64,000 nucleotides of DNA from Terriglobia bacterium. Its GTDB lineage: Bacteria; Acidobacteriota; Vicinamibacteria; Vicinamibacterales; CAVVIG01. The stretch covers positions 1-64,000 of the forward strand of contig JAIQFX010000002.1 of NCBI GenBank assembly GCA_020073005.1, written 5' to 3'. The notes below the pieces were generated by a model that worked only from the letters and a program-made list of their open reading frames with translations, was not told the DNA's origin and did no database searches. Shown here piece by piece: positions 1-12,775 of the stretch (position 1 is its first letter; the number at the start of each line of letters is the position of its first letter). A program made the position numbers and the translations under genes.

Positions 1-32
1 ATCTTCACGGTCGCATCGAGCGACATGGTCAT
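1..32 (-). CDS. 5' end of an unidentified gene downstream of the B2-like gene (PqqD-like chaperone suspected)
   Basis: Only about ten codons are visible (MTMSLDATVK). The ATG at 32 overlaps the TGA of the B2-like gene by the same ATGA junction used throughout this operon, so a translated gene clearly continues past the window edge. PqqD-type chaperones (lasso B1) are the usual partner of B2 proteins, and short N-termini of this kind are compatible with one. That identity is inferred from context only, because the visible residues cannot prove it. Confidence 0.35.
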   Translation of the reverse strand, partial: MTMSLDATVK

Positions 33-505
33 CTTTCTCCTCGCATGGGGCTGGGCGCCTGCAGGATCTGGTAGGCCGGCGCCGCATCTCCGCCCACGAC
101 GATGCGCCCGGCGTGCTCGAGCCATGCATGCGCGGCGATCGGCGCGGACGCTGACGACCGGGCGACACCGCCGCCGGAGCGCGCGACGCCGATGCGCAGA
201 GCGGCCGCGTGACCGGCCCGCCGAAGCAGGTATTGCGCGGTGAGCGCCTCGGTCAGACAGGACGGACCGATGTGGACACGCGCGGCGACGGTCCGCACCG
301 CCCACGCGACGCGCGCGATCTCGACCGCGACGGCATTCACGGGCGCCGGCGCGCGACGATAGACGGCATCCAGCCATCGCGTCAGGCGGCGGTGCGCGAT
401 CAGGCGCAGCAGCGCGGCAATCGCGACGTACAACACGAGCGCGTGCACGAGCAGCCGGCGATCCGCGCCCGGCCGTCTCAGGAACGTGCGTACCGTGTGC
501 GTCAT
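29..505 (-). CDS. Lasso-peptide B2-type transglutaminase-like protein
   Basis: A 158-residue protein of the transglutaminase-like superfamily that includes lasso peptide B2 leader proteases. The visible core is Cys83 in GPSCLTEALTAQYLLRRAG, followed by RIGV, then His126 in AAHAWLE and Asp140, giving a plausible Cys-His-Asp triad. Hydrophobic helices lie at about residues 18-37. The start was set at ATG 505, four bases past the preceding stop; a TTG at 520 would add five residues and overlap that gene. In lasso systems B2 cleaves the leader from a precursor peptide with the help of a PqqD-like B1. Here it ends a polysaccharide operon and no precursor gene is visible, so its substrate is unknown. 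B2-like proteins are also seen in exopolysaccharide loci with no proven lasso product. Confidence 0.75.
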   Translation of the reverse strand: MTHTVRTFLRRPGADRRLLVHALVLYVAIAALLRLIAHRRLTRWLDAVYRRAPAPVNAVAVEIARVAWAVRTVAARVHIGPSCLTEALTAQYLLRRAGHAAALRIGVARSGGGVARSSASAPIAAHAWLEHAGRIVVGGDAAPAYQILQAPSPMRGER

Positions 506-509
506 GCGG

Positions 510-1688
510 TCAGCCGACAAGGGCCTGGAACAGGATCCTGCGAGCCGGCGGATGCTTGAACAGCGCCCGGATCAGATGGCGGTGCTGGTTGAATTGCGCG
601 GTCTTCCGCACGAGCGGCATGATCCCGTCGGTCTGCGCGAGATCGAAGAGGCTGTCGATCTCGGCGTCGCTCAAGCGCGTGACCACGCTGCGCAGCGCGT
701 GCTGCGTGTCGAGCTCGTCGGCGAGCTGATCGCGCCACGCGCGCTCGTACGCCGACAGCGACGCCGCGTCCAGCCGATCGCGGCGCAGCGCGTCGATCGC
801 GACGTCCGCGGCGAGACCGCCGCTCAGGATGCTGTAATGAATACCGCCGCCGGTCGTCGGCTTGACGAGGCCGGCGGCGTCGCCGATGACCAGCAGCCGG
901 TCGCCGAACGTGCGCGCGATTTCGCCGAGCGGCAGCACTTTCTGGCGCGGCGGCACGCCGTCGGCGACGACGCCCCAGCGTTCGGCGACGCGGGCGAGCA
1001 TGCGCGCGTAGCAGCCGAGCGCGTCACCGGACGCCATCGCGCCGATGCGGACGTACTCGCCGTCGGGACGCACGACGGGCACGACCCACGCGAACCCGTC
1101 GGGCGCCACGATGCGGCCGAAATGCATCTCGACGTCGTGCAGCGTCCGCGCGCGCAGCTCGCGCTGCGCCGTGTGGAGATAGAGCCGCGGCAGGCCGAGG
1201 CCGAAGCGCCGCTGGAAGCTGTAGTTCGCGCCGCACGCCAGCACGACGAGGCGCGCGTCGATCACGTCGGCGCCGACGTTGGCGCGCACGCTCGAGGCGG
1301 CAGGCTGCAGGTCCAAGACGCGGGCGCCGCGGCGCAGCTCGGCGCCCGCGGCCTGCGCGCGAACCGCGAGCGCGGCATCGAACGCGACACGATCGATGAC
1401 GGTCGCCAGCGGCGCGCGCGGCGTGTATTCCACGACCAGGCCGGCCGGCGACACGAATCGCGCGGTCGTGAGGGCATTCAGCGTCGCCGTGCGCGGCAGG
1501 TCGAATTCGTCGACGCTCTCGGCCGCGAGCACGCCCGTGCAATGAACCGGACTGCCGACGGCCGCATGTTCCTCGCACACCAGGACGCGGACGCCGTGTC
1601 GCGCGAGTCGCTCGGCGGCGTAGAGCCCTCCCGGTCCGCCTCCCACGACCAGCACGTCAACGGATGCGATCGGCATGCGTGCCGTCAT
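510..1688 (-). CDS. Geranylgeranyl reductase family FAD-dependent oxidoreductase
   Basis: About 392 residues. An N-terminal Rossmann dinucleotide site (VVGGGPGGLYAAERL, roughly residues 12-26) is followed by an acidic ribose-binding end of strand 2 (VLVCEE). The second FAD motif RLLVIGDAAGLVKPTTGGG lies near residue 270. These are hallmarks of the geranylgeranyl reductase/digeranylglycerophospholipid reductase family, which reduces isoprenoid double bonds, although many bacterial members act on other substrates. In a polysaccharide operon it might saturate the undecaprenyl or another polyprenyl carrier; that is inference. ATG 1688 was chosen as the first good start after the upstream gene ends at 1711. 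ATGs at 1697 and 1676 are alternatives. Confidence 0.8.
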   Translation of the reverse strand: MTARMPIASVDVLVVGGGPGGLYAAERLARHGVRVLVCEEHAAVGSPVHCTGVLAAESVDEFDLPRTATLNALTTARFVSPAGLVVEYTPRAPLATVIDRVAFDAALAVRAQAAGAELRRGARVLDLQPAASSVRANVGADVIDARLVVLACGANYSFQRRFGLGLPRLYLHTAQRELRARTLHDVEMHFGRIVAPDGFAWVVPVVRPDGEYVRIGAMASGDALGCYARMLARVAERWGVVADGVPPRQKVLPLGEIARTFGDRLLVIGDAAGLVKPTTGGGIHYSILSGGLAADVAIDALRRDRLDAASLSAYERAWRDQLADELDTQHALRSVVTRLSDAEIDSLFDLAQTDGIMPLVRKTAQFNQHRHLIRALFKHPPARRILFQALVG

Positions 1689-1710
1689 TATATGCATCCC
1701 ATCTGGCGAG

Positions 1711-2312
1711 TCACACCTTGCGTTCACGCGTTTCCCACGCGCCGCGGCCCGTAATCCAGAACGACACGAGAATAAGTCTCAGGTCGAGCCAGAACCCGGC
1801 GCGCGTGATGTACAGACGATCGAGCCGGAACTTGCTCGCGCGGGAAATGTCACGCGGCGCGTACACCTGCGTCAGCCCGGTGAGGCCCGGCCGCACGCGG
1901 TGGCGCTCCGCGTAGCCGGGGATGTCGGCGAGCGGAATCAGCCGTCCGTCGCCGCGCACCTCCACCTCGCCCGGACGCAGCGGACGCGGGCCGACGAAGC
2001 TCATGTCGCCGATGAGAATGTTCCAGAGCTGCGGCAACTCGTCCATCGCCGTTCCGCGCAGCAGGCGCCCGACGCGCGTGACGCGCGGATCGTGCTCGGT
2101 CGCCTGCAGCGGCCCGAAGCGCGCCTCGGCGTCGGTCACCATCGACCGGAACTTCAGCGCCCTGAACACGCGGCCGCCCAGGCCGACGCGATCCTGCGGA
2201 AAGAAAACGGGGCCGCCGTCCTCGATCTTGATCGCGAGCGGAATCAGCAGCCACAGCGGCGACGAGACGATCACACCGATCGCCGAGAACAGCACGTCGA
2301 AGAGACGTTTCA

Positions 2313-2313
<1 letters not shown>
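1711..2313 (-). CDS. Phosphoglycosyl transferase (bacterial sugar transferase, WbaP/PglC type)
   Basis: A 200-residue protein that loads the first sugar-phosphate onto undecaprenyl phosphate at the inner membrane. It begins MKRLFDVLFSAIGVIVSSP, the re-entrant membrane helix typical of monotopic PglC-like enzymes. The catalytic region KIEDGGPVFFPQDRVG is followed by LKFRSM, DELPQLWNIL, MSFVGPRP and RPGLTGL, all classic family motifs. Its length matches the minimal PglC-type catalytic module, without the extra membrane domain of WbaP. The ATG shares one base with the TGA of the upstream glycosyltransferase (TGATG). It is likely the initiating enzyme for the repeat unit made by this locus. Confidence 0.93.
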
Positions 2314-5506
<3,193 letters not shown>

Positions 5507-5510
<4 letters not shown>

Positions 5511-7273
5511 GCGGCCGGCGCGCGCTCGAGCACGTGCGCACCCATCACCAGGACGTCCATGTGCGTGCGCAGGAAACAGTCGAGGGCCTCCCGGGGCTGC
5601 AGGACGATCGGCTCGTTCTCGTTGAACGACGTGTTGAGCAGCATCGGCACGCCGCTGATGCGCTCGAAGGCCTTGATGAGATTCCAGTAGCGCGGGTTCG
5701 ACCGCGGGCTGACGGTCTGCAGCCGCCCGGAGCCGTCGACGTGCGTGATCGCCGGCACGACGCCGCGCTTCTCCGGCCGCACGGGATAGACCTGCTGCAT
5801 GAACGGGTCGGCGGCGCCGCCGACGAAATATTCGTCGAGCGCGCTTTCGAGCACCGAAGGCGCGAACGGCCGGAAGCGCTCGCGAAACTTGATCCGCGTG
5901 TTGATGATCTCGCGCATGTCGGCGCGCCGCGGGTCGGCGAGGATGCTGCGGTTGCCGAGCGCCCGCGCGCCCCACTCCATGCGCCCCTGGAACCAGCCGA
6001 TGACGCGGCCGGCGGCGATCTGCGCGGCCGTCCACGTGTCGAGCGCGGCCGGATCGGTCCACGCGCGGCGCGTGCAGCCGTGCTGCGCGATGGACGCGCG
6101 CTCGGCGTCGAGCGTGGCGGCGATCTCATCGTCGGTGAACTCCGGCCCCCAGTAGCCGTGCTCCATCACGAAGTCGCGCGGGCGCGTGCCCGACGCGTGC
6201 CACGCGTGAAACGCGGCGCCGAGCGCCGTGCCGTTGTCGCCCGCCGCGGGCTGGATGAACACCTCGCGGAATTTCGTCCGCTCGCGGATCTTGCCGTTGG
6301 CCACGCTGTTCATCGCGCAGCCGCCGGCGAGGCAGACGCGCGTCGATCCCGTGGCGCGCTGCACGTGAGTGAGCACGTGCATCGCCGCCTGCTCGTAGAC
6401 GGCCTGCAGCGACGCGGCGATCGCCTCGTGCCGGTCGTCGAGCGGCTGGTCGGGCCGCCGCGCCGGACCGAGCAGCGCCTCGAGCTTCGGCGTGAACACG
6501 GGGCCGATCGTCGGCTCGCCCTCTTCCCACGTCATCGACACGCCGTCGGACCAGTGGCGGAAGTACGTCAGGTCGAGCGCGAAGCCGCCGTCCTCCGCCA
6601 GGTGCACCAGCGCGCCCAGCTCGCGGACGAAGCGCGGCTCGCCGTACGGCGCGAGGCCCATCACCTTGAATTCGTCGCCGTACTTCGGGAAGCCGAGGAA
6701 CTGCGTCACGGCCAGATACAGCAACCCGAGCGAGTGCGGGAAGAACACGCGCCGATCGGTGTGCAGCGCCGAGCCCTCGAGGCGTCCCCACGAGGTGCTG
6801 ACGAAATCGCCGAAGCCGTCGATCGTGCAGACCGCCGCCGACTCGAACGGGCTCACGAACGCGGCGCTCGCCGCGTGCGAGGGATGATGCTCGATGAAGC
6901 GCACGCGCGGGCGGACGAGGGACTCGTCGAGTCCGACCGAGGCCGCAATCGTCGCCGGCAGCGCGCCGATCCGCGCCATGTTGCGCGCGCGATCGGCGAC
7001 GGTGCCCTTCGGCCGGTGCCGCAGCAGGAAGAGCGCCTTGCGCCAGAGATGCGCCTTCGGATTCCTCGAGACGGCGAACAGATCGACGTCGGCCGCGCGG
7101 ACGCCGCCCATGCGCAGGCATTCGGCCAGCGCGCGATCGGGAAACCCCGCGTAGTGTTTCACGCGCCGGTACCGCTCCTCCTCCACCGCGGCCACGAGAC
7201 GGCCGTCGCGGACGAGGACCGCCGACACGTCGCCGTGATACGCGTTGAGGCCGACGATCAGACCGGTGTGCAC
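5507..7273 (-). CDS. NodU/CmcH-type O-carbamoyltransferase
   Basis: About 588 residues. The N-terminal Kae1-like domain starts LIVGLNAYHGDVSAVLVRDGRLVAAVEEER, contains the metal-binding HHPSHAASA block and CTIDGFGD, and has the nucleotide-binding LAGGCAMNSVANGKI. The C-terminal YrdC-like region has GRMEWGARALGNRSILADPR and LLNTSFNENEPIV. These enzymes carbamoylate hydroxyl groups using carbamoyl phosphate and ATP; NodU and polysaccharide relatives act on sugars. No ATG precedes the conserved start, so GTG 7273 was taken, 14 bases after the upstream stop. It likely adds carbamoyl groups to a sugar of this polymer. Confidence 0.92.
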
Positions 7274-7287
7274 GGCGTTGAATGAGG

Positions 7288-8715
7288 TCAGGCGGTGCGA
7301 ATGCGATCGTGCGCGGGGTCCGGCGGCGCCTGCAGCTCGTCCATCGCGTCGATGTTGCTGACGAGGAAGCGGTCGATCAGGATCGTGAAGCCGCCGAGGT
7401 AGACGATCATGGTCAGCGCGAGCCCGAGCAGCTTCGGCCACGACTTGTTCGCCTGGTAGAGCGACATCCAGAAGATGACGGTCACGACGGCGTTGCCGAG
7501 CTCGCGGTGGCGGATGACGCGGGTGAACGCGCGATAGGCCGCGCCCATGAAGACGGCGAACAGCAGGATGGGCAGGAACATGCCCGGGATGCCGTAGTCG
7601 ATGTAGCCCTGAATCGGGTAGCCGAACGAAATCGTCGTGCCCTGCTCGGGTCCGGCGACCCAGATGCCCGCATAGCGCCGCACCTGCAGGCTGTCCGACT
7701 CGAGGTCCACCTTGTCGGGCACCAGGATGCGCGGCGTCAGGACGTGCATCAGCGCCGTCATCATCATCGCGCCGTCGGTGTGCGGCAACAGGGCCGGAAC
7801 GCGCGCCAGCGCCAGCGCGGGATAGTAGACGTCCCACATGCGGTCGACGAAAGTGTCGACGGCGTCGAGCTTGTCGTTCGAGGATCCGGAGATCCACTGC
7901 TGCGCGAGCGCGGTCGTGAAGCTGAGTTTCTCGGTGATGCTCGTGCCTTCGCGCGCCTCCGAGGTCTCGCGCTGGGTCCCCCGGATGCCGATCCACAGCA
8001 CGCCAGCCAGGCCCATCACCAGACTGATCACGACCAGCGCGGCCCAGTGCTTCGATCGACGGTAGTCGAACTGCTCGACGAGCACGAGCACGGCGATGAA
8101 CATCGGTTCCTTGAATTCGGCGAAGAACCCGGTCATGCCGAGCGCCAGCTCGATGGCGATGAAGACCGCCGCGTACCGGAACCGTTGAGCGAGGACCAGC
8201 CGCCGCAGGATCAGGTAGAAGAGGCCGTAGCGAATGTAGGTCACCGCCAGGACGCCCTGCGTCAGCCCGGGACTCAGGTTCCAGGCGAAATCGCGCAGCG
8301 CGCCGCGGAAGATCAACAGCGCGAAATAGAAGATCAGCAGGTTGACCCACGCCAGGGACATTTCCCGCGTGCGCGCCACGGGGAACCGGTGAGCCATGAG
8401 GCGCTCGCCGATCACGAGGCCGACGACGAACACGGCCACGCACACCAGGCTGATGAGCGTCATCTGCGCCCACAGATCCGCCTGCATCGCCAGCGGCCGC
8501 CGGTCGGTCAGCGTGTAGTAATACACGCCGATGATCGTCTGGCTCCAGTGGAAGGTGAACGCAAACGCCAGTACCGGCGGGCCATCGTCGAATCGCAGGA
8601 ACCGCCACACGGCCCAGAGCACGGGGATCGACGCGCCGACAAGCCACTGCTCGGCGAGCGCGCCGATCAGGGCCGACACAAGAAGGACGATGGCCGTTTC
8701 GGTAAACAGCCTCAT
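7288..8715 (-). CDS. Polytopic membrane protein, O-antigen polymerase (Wzy)-like
   Basis: A 475-residue protein with about ten to twelve hydrophobic segments, starting MRLFTETAIVLLVSALIGAL. A large hydrophilic loop spans roughly residues 245-340 (KLSFTTALAQQW to QVRRYAGIW). The mid-length loop, overall size and position among glycosyltransferases fit Wzy/O-antigen ligase-like polymerases, which have little conserved sequence. I cannot name a motif that proves the family. A polymerase beside an ABC exporter is unusual, since Wzy normally works with Wzx flippases, so a ligase or another membrane role is possible. Confidence 0.55.
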   Translation of the reverse strand: MRLFTETAIVLLVSALIGALAEQWLVGASIPVLWAVWRFLRFDDGPPVLAFAFTFHWSQTIIGVYYYTLTDRRPLAMQADLWAQMTLISLVCVAVFVVGLVIGERLMAHRFPVARTREMSLAWVNLLIFYFALLIFRGALRDFAWNLSPGLTQGVLAVTYIRYGLFYLILRRLVLAQRFRYAAVFIAIELALGMTGFFAEFKEPMFIAVLVLVEQFDYRRSKHWAALVVISLVMGLAGVLWIGIRGTQRETSEAREGTSITEKLSFTTALAQQWISGSSNDKLDAVDTFVDRMWDVYYPALALARVPALLPHTDGAMMMTALMHVLTPRILVPDKVDLESDSLQVRRYAGIWVAGPEQGTTISFGYPIQGYIDYGIPGMFLPILLFAVFMGAAYRAFTRVIRHRELGNAVVTVIFWMSLYQANKSWPKLLGLALTMIVYLGGFTILIDRFLVSNIDAMDELQAPPDPAHDRIRTA

Positions 8716-8718
8716 GTC

Positions 8719-9771
8719 TCACCCAGCATACGGCAGAAGCGGCGCGAACCTTCCGCGAAAGCGGGCGTCCGTGAACTCCGCCGCGAACCGCGCCGCGCCC
8801 GCGCGCCCGAGCACGTCGCACGTCCGCGGATCGTCGAACAGACGCAGCAGGACGCCGATCAGATCGGCGGGCCGCGCCGGATTCACGACGAAGCCCGTGA
8901 CGCCGTCCTGGATGATTTCCGCGGCGGCGCCCGGCGCGCCGACGCACGCCTTCCCCGCGCGCATCGCTTCGAGGAAGACGAGGCCGAAGCCTTCGTGCAG
9001 GCTCGGCATGACGAAAAAGCGGCAACGCCGATACAGACGGTCCAGCTCCGCGTCCGACACACGGCCGGCGAACACGATCGCGTGGCCGAGGTCGAGGCGT
9101 TCGACCAGCGCTTCCAGGCGCGGACGATCGTCGCCGCCACCGACGATCCAGAGGCGCGCGTCGGGATGACGCGCGATCACGGCAGGCCACGCGTGAATCA
9201 GCGCCTCGTGTCCCTTGTAGCCCTCGTCGGCGGACATGCGACCGACGATCAGGGCGGCGGGTTCGCCCGGCAGATCGGCGGCGTCGGCGCCGCGCGGCGG
9301 CAGACCCGGATGACAGACGGCGATGGGCGTCGCCTCGAACGACGGATTCGCCGCCGTGAACCCGCGCGCGGTGTGATCAGAAATCGCCACGAGCGCGCCG
9401 GACGACAACGCCCAGCGCTCGGCGGCGCGCAGCGGCACCCATGCCTCGATGCCGCACAACACAAACGTCACCGGCGCGCCGCGCCACGCGACGAGCCGCG
9501 CGACCGGCGCCAGGTGCACGTGGCAACAGACGATCACCGTGCGCCGATCGCATCGAAGGCCGACGCGCAGGGCATCAGCGATGAACCGCAGTCGGCTCCC
9601 GCCCGCCGATCGGCGCAGGGGGTCGGCGCTCGTGGACGCGGGCGCGTCGTGCAGGCTGACGACCATCACCGGTGCGGGCAGCGCACTGGCGATCTGTCGC
9701 GACAGACAGGAGACACCGTCGGCGCCGAGCAGATTCGGCGTCAGCAGGACGGATCGGAATGCTGGCGTCAT
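8719..9771 (-). CDS. Glycosyltransferase family 4
   Basis: A 350-residue GT-B enzyme. The C-terminal donor domain carries ALIVGRMSADEGYKGHEALI and the EX7E-type block FFVMPSLHEGFGLVFLEAM, in which the two glutamates contact the nucleotide sugar. The N-terminal acceptor domain (MTPAFRSVLLTPNLLGADGVS) is variable, as expected. The ATG overlaps the stop of the upstream GT (ATGA), and only 3 bases separate its stop from the Wzy-like gene. Donor and acceptor sugars cannot be assigned. Confidence 0.9.
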   Translation of the reverse strand: MTPAFRSVLLTPNLLGADGVSCLSRQIASALPAPVMVVSLHDAPASTSADPLRRSAGGSRLRFIADALRVGLRCDRRTVIVCCHVHLAPVARLVAWRGAPVTFVLCGIEAWVPLRAAERWALSSGALVAISDHTARGFTAANPSFEATPIAVCHPGLPPRGADAADLPGEPAALIVGRMSADEGYKGHEALIHAWPAVIARHPDARLWIVGGGDDRPRLEALVERLDLGHAIVFAGRVSDAELDRLYRRCRFFVMPSLHEGFGLVFLEAMRAGKACVGAPGAAAEIIQDGVTGFVVNPARPADLIGVLLRLFDDPRTCDVLGRAGAARFAAEFTDARFRGRFAPLLPYAG

Positions 9772-10943
9772 CGCGCTGCCGCCGCCGCCGGACGATGTCC
9801 GGCGATCGATTCGTATTCACGCGCCATCGCGCGGCCGATGGCGTCCCACGCGAACGCGCGTCTGACCCACTCGCGGCCGCGTTGTCCCATCTCGCGCGCC
9901 GCGGCGGGACGCGCGAGCAGGCGTTCGAGCGCGTCGCCGATGGCCGCCGCCTCGTGCGCGACGACGTCGCCGCAGCCGGCCGCGGTCACGCCGGCCCAGG
10001 CGCCGCGGTCGGTCACGACGACGGGCACGCCGCACGCGAGCGCTTCGGCGACGCTGAGCCCGAAGCTCTCGGAGTCCGAGCACTGCACGAGCGCGCGGCT
10101 CGCCGCGAGGAGCGCCCACTTGTCGTCGCCGTCGATCGCGCCGGCCCAGCGCACGTTGTCCGCCACCTCGCGGAAGAGCGGCTCGACCCGCTGGCGGAAG
10201 CCGCCCTCGTCGGGCCCGGCGATCACCAGCCACGCGCGGCGGCCGGCGCGCCGCAGACGGGTGAACGCGCCCGCGAGGAGGTCGAGGCGCTTGATCGGAT
10301 GCAGCCGGCCGATGAACGCGATCACGTCCGCGTCGGCGGGAAGATCGAGTCGCCGCCGCAGGCGGGCGACGTGCTCGGGCGTCGCGGTCTTCCAGTCGAC
10401 GCCGTTGGCGATCGTCACGACGCGCGGTCCGAAGCCGGCGAGCCCGCGTGCCTCGTCCTCGGACGTCGCGTGCAGGAGCGCCGCCGCGCGCAGGTCGCCG
10501 CGCTGAACGGCCCACCAGGCGATCGCCTTCGACGCGGCGTGCCGCTCCCGCGCGCTGGACAGCAGCATGCCGCGCGGCGAGACGACGTAGGGCACGCCGG
10601 CCGCGCGCGCGGCGCGCGCGCCGGCCCACACCGTGAAGTTCCACAGTCCGTGCACGTGGATCAGATCGGCGCCCGCGGCCTCGCGCGCAATCGCGTTGGC
10701 AAGCGCGGCCGATCGCCAGAAGCGCTGCGGCCAGCTCAGTGGAAAGTACCGGACGCGCACGCCTTCGTACTCGACGCCGTCCGGCGCCGGCGGCAGCGGC
10801 GCATCGCCGTTCGCAGTCGTCGTGAAGACTTCGACGTCGACGCCAGCGCGCACCAGCGCCTGACAGAGGCCGAGGATGGTGCGCGGCGGACCGCCGTAGC
10901 GGAACGCGGGCGCGAAGTACGCCGAGACGTGAAGAACTCTCAC
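9768..10943 (-). CDS. Glycosyltransferase family 4
   Basis: A 391-residue GT-B enzyme starting MRVLHVSAYFAPAFRYGGPP, the glycine-rich N-terminal loop of GT4 proteins. It has HVHGLWN in the acceptor domain, then VIAFIGRLHPIKRLDLLAGAF and a donor-site block ALVQCSDSESFGLSVAEALACGVPVV. Start and stop both overlap neighbours by ATGA. The sequence shows a complete enzyme with intact donor glutamates (SESFGLSVAE). The sugar specificity is unknown. Confidence 0.92.
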   Translation of the reverse strand: MRVLHVSAYFAPAFRYGGPPRTILGLCQALVRAGVDVEVFTTTANGDAPLPPAPDGVEYEGVRVRYFPLSWPQRFWRSAALANAIAREAAGADLIHVHGLWNFTVWAGARAARAAGVPYVVSPRGMLLSSARERHAASKAIAWWAVQRGDLRAAALLHATSEDEARGLAGFGPRVVTIANGVDWKTATPEHVARLRRRLDLPADADVIAFIGRLHPIKRLDLLAGAFTRLRRAGRRAWLVIAGPDEGGFRQRVEPLFREVADNVRWAGAIDGDDKWALLAASRALVQCSDSESFGLSVAEALACGVPVVVTDRGAWAGVTAAGCGDVVAHEAAAIGDALERLLARPAAAREMGQRGREWVRRAFAWDAIGRAMAREYESIAGHRPAAAAAR

Positions 10944-12775
10944 TGGGACATCTCGAGGGCTGACGTCACGTCAGCCTTCCTGCTCCGCAGGTACGCGGGC
11001 AGGTCGCGGTGGTACGCCTCGTACGTGTACAGCGCGCCGATCGCCTGCACCGGGCCGATCCCGCGATCGAACAAGTCGGCGACCGTGCGCGCCACCCTGT
11101 CGCGGCCGAAGATGCCGGCCGCCAGGGACTCGGGCCGGAGGATGACGGCTTCGATCTGCCGCCGCATGGCGGGCACCGCCCACTGCCGGTCCTCGTCCTG
11201 ATAGGCGCGAATGCGCGGCGGAATCGGCACCGACAGCGCGCGCGCCACGCGCCGGATCTCGCGCATCCCGCCGCGCCGCAGGCGCTCCAGGGCGATCAGC
11301 CACTGCGGCGCCGTGATCGGCATGCCGGTCCGCTGATCAGGAATGCGCCGGAAGAAGGCCGGGTACTTTCTCGCCAGCCACGTCGTGTAGAGCGTGGCGC
11401 GCGCCTGACGCGATCGCGCGGCGAAGAAATCGAACAGCGCGTAGTCGGTGAAGGGCGCTCTCACCCGCACGTAGGGCGCATAGCTCTGGAAGATCAGGTG
11501 AATGGCTTGCGGGAACTTGTGCTCGTAGATGGAGTACTTCGCGTCCGAGGGCGCGAGCGCGCCAATCGTGGCCGCCGCCCACTCGATCGCCCGGTCCCAG
11601 GTCCAGCCGATCTCCACGCCGCTGAACGGCAGCTTGGCCAGGAGACTCGCCGCGTCGACGATGCTGTCGTAGGTGGTGCCGCAGACGACGTCGCCGATGT
11701 AGCCGGAGACGTTGACGTCCATCAACTCCGGCTGAAGGTGGAGTGCCTCGTAGTGCATGAGGTCCACCAGCTGGATCAGGCCGTCGGTTTCCTGGATGTA
11801 CGCGGTGCGGCGCGCGAGCCAGTCGGGCGCGTGGCCACTGTAGAGCGGATAGAAGATCCACTTCGCGCCGGCCGCGGCCGCCGCGCGCTTCGCGTACCGC
11901 GCATCGTCGCAGTCCGGCACGCCGTAGGTCAGCGCGGTCCACGCGGGCGCGCGCTGGGCGCCTTCAGCGAGAATCGCGCGACTGTCGAGGCCGCCGCTGA
12001 GCGTCTGCCCCGGACGGCGCGCGTCGGCGACCCGCACGCCGATCGCCCGCCGCCACAAGCCGGCGGCTTCTTCGATCAACGCCGTCACCGGACGGTCGGC
12101 CGCCGGCGCTTCGTGCGGCCAGGTCCAGTACGACCGGCAGGAGACGCGCGTGTCGATCGTCAGGACGGTTCCGCCGCGAACGCGCGTGACGCCGCGCACG
12201 TTCGTGCGCTCGCCGAGGCGGAATCCGCCGAAGGTCACGGCTTCGCGAATCGCGTCCGCGTCCGGCGCGGCGTCGACGCCGGGCGCCATCAGGACGCCCC
12301 GCACGCCGCCGGCGAACGCGGTTCCCTCCCGGGAGTGCGCCCAGAACAGCGGCAGGCCGCCGAAGCGATCGTTCATCACCGTCGCCACGCGATCGACGGC
12401 ATCGAACAGCGCGATGTGATAGCGGCCATCGAGGCCGGCAATCGCGTCCACGCCGCGCGCGAGCAGGGCGTCGAGCAGCGTCTGTCTGAACGCGAGCGTG
12501 CGACTCTGCTGCGCCGATCGCACGTCGCAGAGCGCGCCGCCGTCGTACGCTTCGCCGGACATCCAGAGCCAGTAGCGCTGATTCGCCGAGACGGCCGGTT
12601 CCCCGAAGTCGCCCGCGGCGGGATCGTCCAGATCGATCACCGCCACGGCGAGCCCGCCGGGCGCTTCGCGAATGACGACGCGCTGTCCGGCGTGGACCCG
12701 TGCCGCCCGCGCCATCGACGCCGCCACGCGCCCGCCATCGCGGGCGCCCAGCGGACCGAGCCAGCCGCAGATCAT
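10940..12775 (-). CDS. Asparagine synthetase-like protein with atypical N-terminus (lasso-cyclase-like architecture)
   Basis: A 611-residue homologue of class II glutaminase plus ATP-pyrophosphatase proteins. The N-terminal half resembles the glutaminase fold (GRYHIALFDAV, FGGLPLFWAHSREG), but the protein begins MICGW. Canonical enzymes begin MCG, so that Met removal frees Cys; here Cys is residue 3, so glutaminase activity is doubtful. The synthetase half has the PPi-loop TLSGGLDSRAIL. Beta-lactam synthetases and lasso-peptide cyclases are built this way. The start overlaps the upstream methyltransferase by ATGA. It may form an amide on a sugar or peptide; with the B2-like protease in the same operon a RiPP role is possible but unproven. 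Confidence 0.8.
   Translation of the reverse strand: MICGWLGPLGARDGGRVAASMARAARVHAGQRVVIREAPGGLAVAVIDLDDPAAGDFGEPAVSANQRYWLWMSGEAYDGGALCDVRSAQQSRTLAFRQTLLDALLARGVDAIAGLDGRYHIALFDAVDRVATVMNDRFGGLPLFWAHSREGTAFAGGVRGVLMAPGVDAAPDADAIREAVTFGGFRLGERTNVRGVTRVRGGTVLTIDTRVSCRSYWTWPHEAPAADRPVTALIEEAAGLWRRAIGVRVADARRPGQTLSGGLDSRAILAEGAQRAPAWTALTYGVPDCDDARYAKRAAAAAGAKWIFYPLYSGHAPDWLARRTAYIQETDGLIQLVDLMHYEALHLQPELMDVNVSGYIGDVVCGTTYDSIVDAASLLAKLPFSGVEIGWTWDRAIEWAAATIGALAPSDAKYSIYEHKFPQAIHLIFQSYAPYVRVRAPFTDYALFDFFAARSRQARATLYTTWLARKYPAFFRRIPDQRTGMPITAPQWLIALERLRRGGMREIRRVARALSVPIPPRIRAYQDEDRQWAVPAMRRQIEAVILRPESLAAGIFGRDRVARTVADLFDRGIGPVQAIGALYTYEAYHRDLPAYLRSRKADVTSALEMSQ

Noticed and set aside
486-1754. Long plus-strand ORFs opposite the polysaccharide genes (for example 422 residues at 486-1754, 1074 residues at 7282-10506)
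   Set aside because: They are arginine-, alanine- and histidine-rich shadows of GC-rich minus-strand genes with clear domains; no recognisable motif or start context.
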